DNA of 17,153 nt from an uncultured Saprospiraceae bacterium (GTDB taxonomy: Bacteria > Bacteroidota > Bacteroidia > Chitinophagales > Saprospiraceae). The notes under the pieces are model-generated. The model was not told the origin of the DNA. It made no database searches and was given only the letters and a program-made list of their open reading frames with translations. Of the stretch, positions 6,980 through 14,800 are shown one piece after another. The stretch spans positions 1 through 17,153 of the forward strand of contig CALCMV010000125.1 in NCBI GenBank assembly GCA_937967535.1, in the 5' to 3' direction. The stretch's first letter is position 1. Every line of letters starts with the position of its first letter. The position numbers and the translations under genes were made by a program.

Positions 6980-7609
6980 AATGTTTTGAGTGCTTTGTCT
7001 TTTGTTCGTCGTTCTCTGTTGGATTTACCATATTTACATAAAACTAAGAACAAAAATTATATTTTAACGACATTTCATAAGTGAAAATTATACATCTTAC
7101 ATTTTCCTAATAAAAGAGAACTTAAATTACGAGATTATCAAAAATAATGAGGTTTTAATTTATATTTTTTACAAAAATCGCGTCACCTTTAGTGCATTAT
7201 CAATTTATTTTTTATTTTTATTAAAATATTTAATCTTTTATATTTTTTAGACATAAAATATTAGTTATCAATCATTTACATAAAAAACACTAAATTAGAA
7301 TTTACCGTAAAGACTCGTACCGGATGTATATTTTAACCTTATATCAATGTCACAGTAATTTTATCTACTTCTTGGTCACTAAATTTATTATACATATTTT
7401 TATGACATAATACTGCTACAGCAAAGTAGTTTTTTGTGTTTATTTGTTTGGGTTAGGGAGTCCTTATTCAGTGTTTAATCTGGGTAAGGTCTTCCCGTTT
7501 TTGGGGGGGTCGTAACACAGAGATTCTTGTCTGCGCTATCATTCAGTTCAGATTTATATTTTGCTACGCAAAATATAAATATCACAGACAGGAATGTCTG
7601 TGCTACGTA
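6980..7609. other. 630-bp gene-free spacer upstream of the yaaA-like gene
   Basis: No open frame of note and no tRNA-like fold was found. 7030-7430 is strongly AT-rich. From about 7440 the composition changes: there is an imperfect inverted repeat (GGGAGTCCTTA near 7456 against TAAGGTCTTCCC near 7485), a run of seven G at 7503-7509, and then the composite repeat at 7516-7605 that ends five bases from the M28 gene's stop. The spacer contains the yaaA-like promoter, but no clear TAnnTTTG box was seen. Confidence 0.55.
7516..7605. repeat. Composite element: 23-bp direct repeats around a 13-bp hairpin
   Basis: 7516-7538 and 7583-7605 are direct repeats that agree at most positions (both CACAGA..., ending GCTA). 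The right copy is itself a perfect 8-base hairpin (CACAGACA / TGTCTGTG around GGAA). Between them 7552-7564 and 7568-7580 form a perfect 13-base stem (ATTTATATTTTGC) with a TAC loop. It lies directly after the M28 peptidase gene on the minus strand and may stop or protect its transcript, but there is no strong T-run. It looks like a dispersed intergenic repeat. Confidence 0.75.
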
Positions 7610-9313
7610 TCAAAATTCTACGTCCAATTCTACTTCTTCACCTTTTCTTTCTACCACTACTTTTGTTTTGTCTCCTTTACCAAATTTGCCGAGTGCATCC
7701 ATATATTCATAAATGTCTTTCACATCATAATCGCCCATTTTCACAATAATATCGTCGGGTTTGAAGCCTGCTTTTTCGGCAGCTTTGCCTTCGCTTACGC
7801 CGTCTATTTTCATGCCTTTGCCGGAGTAGCCGTAATTGGGCATCACTCCAAGCGTAACATTGAAGCGTTGTCTGCCTTGTTGTTGTGAATCTTTCGTTTT
7901 TGTAAAAGCCAATTTGTCTTCCGACTGCGAAGTAAGTATGAGTGAATAGATAAAATCATGCACTTGCGACATGCCGTAGTAGTTGAGTTTTTCGGGGTCG
8001 TCGGCAGGTTTATGGTAGTCGGAATGTGTGCCGGAAAAGAAACTCAAAACGGGAATATTTTTGAGATAAAAAGACGTAATATCGGTGGGTGCCATGCCCG
8101 ATTCGTGCGACTCAATATTGAGCGACCAATCTTGCGGAGTAGCTTTTACAATTAGGTTGCCCCATGCAGGTGAAGTGCCTGTACCTTGTAAGGTAAGCGT
8201 GCGATTTTTGATACGTCCGACCATATCCATGTTGAGCATATAATTGACTTTTTCTAATGAGATTGTAGGAGAATTGACGTAGTAATTTGACCCCAAAAGC
8301 CCCATTTCTTCGCCCGAAAAACCAATAAACAGATAATTTAAATCGTCTGCTTGTTCATTGTTTTTCAATGACTTAGCTAATTCAATCATGACAGATACGC
8401 CGCTTGCATTATCGTCTGCGCCATTATGGACTTCGGGTTCTTTGCCGGTATGTAATGAACCAAATGCACCGTAGCCCAAGTGGTCGTAATGTGCGCCAAT
8501 GACGACTGTATTTTCGGCTTCATTGTCCATGAATCCGACGACATTGTAGCCCTTGCGCTCATCCGCGATAAGTTCGGTAGAAAGCGTGGCTTTTTTACGG
8601 AGTGCTTTTTTTATCTGCTTGGTTTTTGTCGTAAAAACTACCGGAATATTCAAAGACTGGATACGGCGTGTATAATCAGGAATCGGTGTGTCTTTATTTT
8701 CGCCCGAATTGATGAAAAGGACTGCAGATGCACCGCGTTCTTGTGCGATTTTTGCTTTGTGCCGCAAGTCTGTGAATTGTGCGATACCGGAGTGCGGATT
8801 ATTGCCGTTGATAGGCGTGGCGGTTTCGATGACAAATATTTTTCCCTCCAGTTTTTTCTTGCCTTTATAATCATCTACTCCTTCGTCCGGCGATACGATG
8901 CCATGACCGACAGCTTCCAATTTGCCACTTACTTTGCCGTTGCCGCTAAATTCGAGGGCGTAAAAATCCGTTCCCGCTTGCATACTTTCTCTCTTGACGA
9001 GCAGTTGGTTATTTTTGCCGTAAAATTTACCCGCGAGTACATCAAATTCCTGCAAAAAAGTTTTGCTGTCTCCTTTAGGTGTCAGCCCTGCAAGTTTGAA
9101 TTGTTCGGAGATGTAATCGGCTGCCATACGCTCGCCTTTAGTGCCGGTTTCGCGTCCTTCCATCTCGTCAGAAGCGAGGATTTCGACGTGTTTTTTCAAC
9201 TCAACGAAATCATCTTTGGGTTGGGCATCAGCAAAACTCACGCTCAAGACAAATAGAACGATAAACGTTTTTTTGACATTTGTAATGACTGCTTTAGCTG
9301 TCAGGTATTTCAT
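7610..9313 (-). CDS. Secreted M28 metallopeptidase with PA and PDZ domains
   Basis: A 567-residue exported zinc peptidase, probably an aminopeptidase. The start at 9313 is chosen because it places a signal peptide (VKKTFIVLFVLSVSFADAQ) near the front; the frame remains open 24 codons further upstream, but that extension would overlap the promoter box. An interrupting PA domain spans about residues 126-246 (ASAVLFINSG). The two-zinc M28 centre is complete: H275 (GAHYDHLG), D300 (NGADDNASG), E335 and E336 (GFSGEEMGLLGS), D363 (NMDMVG) and H434 (SDYHKPADD). Residues about 484-567 form a PDZ domain (SEGKAAEKAGFKPDDIIVKM). Such proteins act in the periplasm or outside the cell on peptides. The gene stands alone with its own promoter (9383-9390), leader inverted repeat (9348-9365) and a composite repeat right after the stop. 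Confidence 0.94.
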   Translation of the reverse strand: MKYLTAKAVITNVKKTFIVLFVLSVSFADAQPKDDFVELKKHVEILASDEMEGRETGTKGERMAADYISEQFKLAGLTPKGDSKTFLQEFDVLAGKFYGKNNQLLVKRESMQAGTDFYALEFSGNGKVSGKLEAVGHGIVSPDEGVDDYKGKKKLEGKIFVIETATPINGNNPHSGIAQFTDLRHKAKIAQERGASAVLFINSGENKDTPIPDYTRRIQSLNIPVVFTTKTKQIKKALRKKATLSTELIADERKGYNVVGFMDNEAENTVVIGAHYDHLGYGAFGSLHTGKEPEVHNGADDNASGVSVMIELAKSLKNNEQADDLNYLFIGFSGEEMGLLGSNYYVNSPTISLEKVNYMLNMDMVGRIKNRTLTLQGTGTSPAWGNLIVKATPQDWSLNIESHESGMAPTDITSFYLKNIPVLSFFSGTHSDYHKPADDPEKLNYYGMSQVHDFIYSLILTSQSEDKLAFTKTKDSQQQGRQRFNVTLGVMPNYGYSGKGMKIDGVSEGKAAEKAGFKPDDIIVKMGDYDVKDIYEYMDALGKFGKGDKTKVVVERKGEEVELDVEF

Positions 9314-9347
9314 CTTTTTATTTTTAATCAACCAAAATACTTTCACT

Positions 9348-9365
9348 TGACGGTTAAAACCGTCA
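9348..9365. promoter_or_regulatory. Perfect inverted repeat in the M28 leader
   Basis: TGACGGTT and AACCGTCA form exact 8-base arms around AA. The repeat lies between the probable -7 box (9383-9390) and the start codon (9313), so it would be transcribed. It could be an operator just past the transcription start or a leader hairpin. Confidence 0.5.
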
Positions 9366-9382
9366 GTACGGGGTTTACGGTG

Positions 9383-9390
9383 CAAAAGTA
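9383..9390 (-). promoter_or_regulatory. -7 promoter box of the M28 peptidase gene
   Basis: The minus strand reads TACTTTTG, an exact TAnnTTTG match, 70 bases before the chosen start codon. A TTTG-like -33 element at the usual distance is missing; the nearest TTTG is about 32 bases upstream. Confidence 0.5.
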
Positions 9391-9557
9391 CGCATGAAAC
9401 AGCTTTTTTTGTGTGAAAGTTGCAAATTCTTTCTGAAAAAGGGCATGACGGATTTAGTATTTTTCGTCTTTACAACGATTTTTATTTTATAATAAATGTT
9501 AGTAGTTATTCAGCAAATCGCGTATTAGCTGTGGACTGCAGACAAAATATATTTCAC

Positions 9558-10073
9558 ATGAACATTCAAGACAATTATTCAGCAGAAGACTGGGAAAAAA
9601 TCAGCCTTTTGCCTTCCGTTGTGGGTGCAGCTACGGCTTGCGCGGGTACTAACGGGCTTTTCGGCATGGTAAAAGAATCTATGAGTAGTGTACAAACTAT
9701 GCTTGCAGGTGTCAAATTATATCCTGATAATCAATTGATTAAAGCCGTTTCGCCGGATATGACCGACCGACAAGCCGCCAAACAAACCGCTATGGCACAA
9801 CGCGAAGCCTTCAAAACCAAAATGAAAAATGCTGGTATCAAAAAACGTGAAGACCTGATGCGTCTTGCGCTCGACGAAACGATAGCTGTTATGAAAACGC
9901 TTCCCGCAGGCGCAAATGAGCAGGAAGTTACAGAGTTCAAAGAATGGATTCAATCTATCGCTCAGAAAGTGGCGGAGTCTGCTAAAGAAGGCGGTTTTTT
10001 GGGCTTCGGTGGTACGGCAGTGAGTGAGGGCGAGCAGCAGTTTTTGAATGATTTGAAGTTGGCACTTGGGTGA
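9558..10073 (+). CDS. Conserved protein of unknown function with FLGFGG motif
   Basis: A 171-residue soluble protein without signal peptide or clear membrane segment. The start at 9558 is preferred to one at 9420, because the extra 46 residues look like translated spacer and the protein proper begins MNIQDNYSAEDW. Residues 10-40 are small and hydrophobic (LPSVVGAATACAG), the middle is charged and helical, and the end carries EWIQSIAQKVAESAKEGG, FLGFGG and a short helix ending in LALG. My impression is that the FLGFGG...VS.GE tail recurs in uncharacterised proteins of several bacterial phyla, but I cannot name a family or function. It is divergent from the M28 gene (244 bases between starts) and convergent with the next gene. 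No promoter box was recognised. Confidence 0.75.
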   Translation: MNIQDNYSAEDWEKISLLPSVVGAATACAGTNGLFGMVKESMSSVQTMLAGVKLYPDNQLIKAVSPDMTDRQAAKQTAMAQREAFKTKMKNAGIKKREDLMRLALDETIAVMKTLPAGANEQEVTEFKEWIQSIAQKVAESAKEGGFLGFGGTAVSEGEQQFLNDLKLALG

Positions 10074-10108
10074 ATGATTTTTGATTTTTGATTGAATTTA
10101 ATAAGGAT

Positions 10109-10147
10109 AAAAGCGTTTTTGCCTGTGGGTGGGGACGCTTTTTTTTA
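10109..10147. terminator. Two-way terminator between convergent genes
   Basis: AAAAGCGT (10109-10116) and ACGCTTTT (10135-10142) form an 8-base stem around a G-rich 18-base loop. On the plus strand the T-run extends to 10146, which suits the gene ending at 10073. On the minus strand the same stem is followed by TTTTATCCTT and lies just beyond the stop at 10145, so it probably serves both genes. Confidence 0.6.
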
Positions 10148-11626
10148 TTTTTTGCTATTTTCCAACCCCTCTATCTTCTCCAACAGCCATCGCTTGTCGC
10201 TAATCACCTCTTGTTGTTCCAGTTTTTCTTTGAGCCATGCTATGGTGCGCTTACCTTCCTTGTGGCGGATGCGGTAGAGGTTGATGAGGATTTGGATGAA
10301 GTTTTTGTAGGCTTTTTTTCGTTGTTGGGGGAGTTCTTTGTTGTTTTTGAAAAAACTTTCGGCAGAGCGAAAAGCGGTCATTGTATATTCGTTGTACATT
10401 TTTTCTTTTTCGTATAGACATTTGATGAGTAATACGCGGGTGTTGATGTCGTAATTAAGATTGATTTTATTGACTTGAATAAATCTATCATGGGCGAGTT
10501 CGTATTTTTTTTGATGAAAAGCGATAGCTCCATAATTGAAATGACAAACACTTTCCCTAATAGATAAGGGTATAAATTCCTCATAATGTCGAACCAACAT
10601 TTCAGCCCATTCAAATGCTTTTTCCCGACATGCCATAATGATGATATTTTTCAGTATTTGTATCGGTACTACGCCATTATCAATCAATAAATTTTTGTCG
10701 TGCATTGTTTTATACAAATTGAAAAGATGTTGATTGTACGCTTGGTTTCCCATTCTAATTTGACCTATACAATAATTGGTGGCGTTGGTATAAAAAGACC
10801 TTAATCTGTTCGGTTCGATTTCATTTTCGTGTTTATCCAATAATTCCAGTAAATAAAAATATGCTTTGTCTGTCCCTTCTTTTTCTAAGTTAATATTTGC
10901 TTGATAGACAGCGATTAATGGGTGTTGGGCATATTGTGGCAATGCTAATAAATCATTAATAGTTGACATGGGAGAAAAATCATATTCCTTACCTTTCGAT
11001 GCACGAAGTATCGACAATACGCCGAGATGTATTTCTAATTTGTACAACAAATAATAGATATCGAGATAGCGTTCCAAATTTGCTACATTGGTCAAGTTGG
11101 GATTTTGGTTCATGCTATCGTGATAATTAATAATGTTATTTTCTAATTTATATTGATGCTCGTAAAAATCTATCCCGTAAATCGTTTGACTGTTTTGTGT
11201 TTTCTGTACTTTGTTTACATGACGATTAAATAGCAAGGACTGGCGGCGTTTTATTAGTTGCGGATAAATTAACTCGTTATTTGCGGTAGTATGTTCTTCA
11301 AGAGATTCCATGACCAAAAATTTTTCTGCTAACCGCAGCAAACTATTCATTTTACGATTGAGTTGACTACCCTCGTTTTTAGTTAATTCCCCTTGGGGTC
11401 TTGACAAATCAGGGAATATTTTTCCATATATTGTGCGTTGAAATTCATCATTCACCGTGATATTTTCCAAGTTGTATTTCTTCAACACATCCAACAACTT
11501 CACTACATATTTATCAGTATTAAAGTATTGACAATGCGCTAAATATGATAGACGTTCCATTTCTTTTCGGGAAAAAGTCTTGAGTAATTCAAGACAAAGA
11601 ATTGGTTTATGTTTTTGTGTTTTCAA
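10145..11626 (-). CDS. Large helical-repeat protein of unknown function
   Basis: A 493-residue, apparently cytoplasmic protein with no signal peptide. It begins with LELLKTFSRKEMERLSYLA, followed by YFNTDKYVVKLLDVLKKY, and later KIFPDL and LLRLAEKFL; this front end resembles a family of roughly 500-residue uncharacterised proteins that I associate with Saprospiria-type Bacteroidota. From about residue 180 it is a run of helix pairs with tetratricopeptide-like spacing (for instance NYGAIAFHQKKYELAHDRFI near residue 370), suggesting a TPR-type scaffold, though repeats are degenerate. The start appears to be TTG at 11626: the frame has a TAG 18 bases upstream, no ATG in between, and the first internal ATG (codon 23) would remove the conserved front. 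It is more AT-rich than its neighbours. Function unknown. Confidence 0.75.
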   Translation of the reverse strand: MKTQKHKPILCLELLKTFSRKEMERLSYLAHCQYFNTDKYVVKLLDVLKKYNLENITVNDEFQRTIYGKIFPDLSRPQGELTKNEGSQLNRKMNSLLRLAEKFLVMESLEEHTTANNELIYPQLIKRRQSLLFNRHVNKVQKTQNSQTIYGIDFYEHQYKLENNIINYHDSMNQNPNLTNVANLERYLDIYYLLYKLEIHLGVLSILRASKGKEYDFSPMSTINDLLALPQYAQHPLIAVYQANINLEKEGTDKAYFYLLELLDKHENEIEPNRLRSFYTNATNYCIGQIRMGNQAYNQHLFNLYKTMHDKNLLIDNGVVPIQILKNIIIMACREKAFEWAEMLVRHYEEFIPLSIRESVCHFNYGAIAFHQKKYELAHDRFIQVNKINLNYDINTRVLLIKCLYEKEKMYNEYTMTAFRSAESFFKNNKELPQQRKKAYKNFIQILINLYRIRHKEGKRTIAWLKEKLEQQEVISDKRWLLEKIEGLENSKK

Positions 11627-11737
11627 GATAACTTTTTTTAACTAAAAATTTATTTATCAATAATTTATAAAACAAAAATAAAAAATGTTTTGGCGATAAG
11701 AGCTATATAAATCTAAGAATATAAAAAATAATGTCTC

Positions 11738-11745
11738 TACTTTTG
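11738..11745 (+). promoter_or_regulatory. -7 promoter box of the giant protease gene
   Basis: TACTTTTG matches TAnnTTTG exactly, 50 bases before the ATG at 11796. No TTTG is found at the usual -33 distance. Confidence 0.5.
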
Positions 11746-11781
11746 TATTTGTCAATATGATAAAACTAATTTTTTTATAAC

Positions 11782-11814
11782 CAAAAGTACTTATTATGAA
11801 AGCACTTCTACAAA
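11782..11814 (-). promoter_or_regulatory. Promoter for the helical-repeat gene, overlapping the protease start
   Basis: On the minus strand TTTG, 21 bases and TACTTTTG (11789-11782) follow one another, agreeing in both boxes and spacing with the Bacteroidota consensus. The -33 element falls inside the first codons of the divergent protease gene, and the leader to the TTG start at 11626 would be about 150 bases. Confidence 0.45.
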
Positions 11815-14800
11815 CTTTAGTATGCTGTTTGATATTCACTCAACTTCATGCTCAATACGATAAAGCCCCTAATATCAAAAATGAATGGACGGCATTTGAA
11901 GCCACCGACCAAAAATCTGCCATCGACCTCATGCAAGATAAAAGCACTTTGAAACTCGCCCAAAATGACCGACTCACACTTTTCTCTACTAAGGATGATG
12001 CCCTCGGCTACCGCCACTATCGTTACCAACAGACCTACAAAGACGTACCGATAGAAGGTGCAGTCTATCTAATGCACGAAAAAAACAATCGTGTACAACA
12101 CGCCAACGGCAAACTCGTCCGCGACATCAATATGAGCATCACCCCCACCCTCTCCGAAGCAACCACCCTGCAATCTGCATTACAACACATCAATGCCACG
12201 CTATACGCATGGAACGACCCCGTACATGAAAACATGAAAAAGCAAATAGAGGCTTGCGAAGATGCCACTTTTTATCCAACAGCCGACTTGGTGATTATTG
12301 ACCCGAAATTCGGAGAAAAAGCCGAGCGGTATCGCCTTGCTTACAAGTTTGACATCTATGCCGTAGAACCGCTGACGAGAAGTGTCGTGTATGTAGACGC
12401 TCATACAGGCGCGACATTGACTACAATAGAAAAAATTCACGATTGCATGAACGATTCGGCAACCGATGTGACGACTGCCGATGGTACTACTAATTATTCC
12501 GAGCATGTATTTTTTACAGCTTGTGCAGATAATGGTCCATATACTTTAGCAAATAGTCTGGGTGGTGGAATGCAGGTATTTAATGCGGTTAATACTGATG
12601 GTTATCCTCAAATACCTATTACAGAATCACTTGCTGCTTTTCAAAGTGACCCAACTGCAAACGAAGTACACTGGGCAACACAAAACGTATATGAGTATTT
12701 CTTAAATACACATAATAGAAATAGCCTTGATGATAATGATATGCCTTTACTGAGTTGGGTACACTATGGAGTTGATTATAATAATGCCTTCTGGAATGGC
12801 TCGTGGATGACTTATGGCGATGGGGATGGTGTTACTTTCAACTCACTAACCGCACCTGACGTAGTGGCACATGAAATCACACATGGCTTGACTGATTATT
12901 CAGCAGATTTGATATATGCAGCGGAGTCGGGTGCGCTCAATGAATCTTTTTCAGACATTTTCGGAGAAGTTGCAGAACGATATATGCGAGGAAATAATGA
13001 TTGGTTGATGGGAGAAGATTTTACGGTAGATAGCGGAAAAACCTTGCGTGACCTAAGCAATCCCAATTCCCCTGATGCCCTCACTCGACAACCGGATACG
13101 TATTTAGGTAGTTTTTGGTATGATATAACAGGAAATTGTACTCAATACAACGACTGGTGCGGCGTACACTATAATAGCGGTGTACAAAACTACTGGTTTT
13201 ACCTACTTTCAGAAGGTGGTAGTGGTATCAATGATAATGATTATGCCTATAATGTCAGTGGAATAGGTATGAATAAAGCCGCTAATATTGCTTATCGAAA
13301 CCTTACTGTCTATTTAAATGAAACTTCTCAATACACAGATGCACGCACAGGAGCGATTCAGGCAGCTATTGACTTGTACGGCGCAGGGTCGAATGAAGTG
13401 ATACAGACAGAAGCGGCTTGGTGTGCTGTGGGTTTAGGTACCTGTGTTGCTCCATGTAGAGTGACTGACTCCCTCGCTCTTGTAGCTCTGTACAATTCAA
13501 CCGATGGTGCTAACTGGACGAATACTTGGAACCTAAATCAACCAATAGATACATGGTACGGAGTAACTCTGAATAGTGACGGATGTGTTGTTGAATTAAA
13601 ATTACGCAACAATCAACTTACCGGAAACATTCCACCTGAAATCGGCGATTTGACTAACCTGACATTACTGTGGTTAGGCGACAATCAATTAAGCGGCAAT
13701 ATTCCCTCCGAAATAAGTAATTTAGGTAATCTCTCAAATTTAATATTAAGTAACAACCAACTCACAGGCAGTATCCCACCCGAAATCAACAATTTAACTG
13801 CTCTGTATTACATAGATATTAGCTCCAATCAGTTGAGTGGTTGTTATGATGCCTATTTACAGGGGCTTTGTAATAGTTTAGATATTGCAAACTCTTCAAT
13901 TGATTATGGCAATAATTTCGACGCTACTTTTGAGGACTTCTGCAATACAGGTGCAGGCATCTGCGATGCCCCTCTCCAAAGTATCAGCTTATGTAGCTAC
14001 TGGATAGAAAATATCATAACCACCACCATTCCAAACGACCTGTCAGGCATTACTTACAATCCACTCACCAATACCCTTTTTATGGTGCAAAACGGTACGC
14101 CTGCCGTATATGAAACTGACCTTCTCGGCAGCGTTTTGAGAACAATCCAACTTCTTGATTTTGAGGATACCGAGGGTATTGTTCATATTTCAGGGACAAG
14201 GTTTGCAGTAGTGGAAGAAAGAAGAGGAGATGTCGTATTTTTCGATATTTATCCTACTACTACGACTGTTTATTATACTAATTCTGACATTGTACAATTA
14301 CCTAATGAGTTAGGACCTTGGGGTGGAAATACCGGACTGGAAGGCATTAGCTACGACCCAACAACAAATAGCATATACGTTGTAAAAGAAAAAACGCCTA
14401 AAGGATATTATTCTTTTACGATGCCTACCACATCTACAACGCTCTCTGTTTCGGACGTTGATATTGTGTGTGATATGACACAAAATCCCTTCGGTCTTTC
14501 AGACATATCCGATGTCTATCATTTAAATCTTCCTAATTTGACAACTCCCGTCACTACACATTCATTATTATTAAGCCATGAGAGCAACACCTTAATTGAG
14601 ATAGATGAAAACTGCAATCAAATCAGTCAGTTACCTTTAGATGGCTTCAATCTCTTCCAACCCGAAGGAGTTACTATGGACGCCAACGGAACAATATACA
14701 TCGTAGAAGAACCTTACTTCTTTTACATCTTCTCTCCGCCTATGACACTCCCTGATAGCGATAGAGATGGTATTTGTGATGGTGAAGATATATGTCCCAA

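Noticed and set aside
6980..7515. Possible tRNA, small RNA or CRISPR in the 630-bp spacer
   Set aside because: No cloverleaf, no regularly spaced repeats and no promoter-plus-terminator pair was found; the stretch is mostly AT-rich.
8480..9256. Long open frame of 258 codons on the plus strand
   Set aside because: It lies wholly inside the M28 peptidase gene on the opposite strand, which has a complete set of catalytic motifs. The plus-strand peptide is rich in Cys and Phe and shows no family motif.
9314..9385. Upstream extension of the M28 gene by 24 codons
   Set aside because: It would bury the signal peptide, and it covers the leader palindrome and part of the -7 box.
9420..9557. Upstream extension of the gene at 9558 by 46 codons
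   Set aside because: The added residues look like translated spacer, and a compact, plausible N-terminus begins at the later ATG.
3249..13440. Kazal protein as a dedicated inhibitor of the nearby proteases
   Set aside because: Kazal domains inhibit serine proteases, whereas the M28 and M4 enzymes here are zinc metalloproteases, and the genes are far apart.
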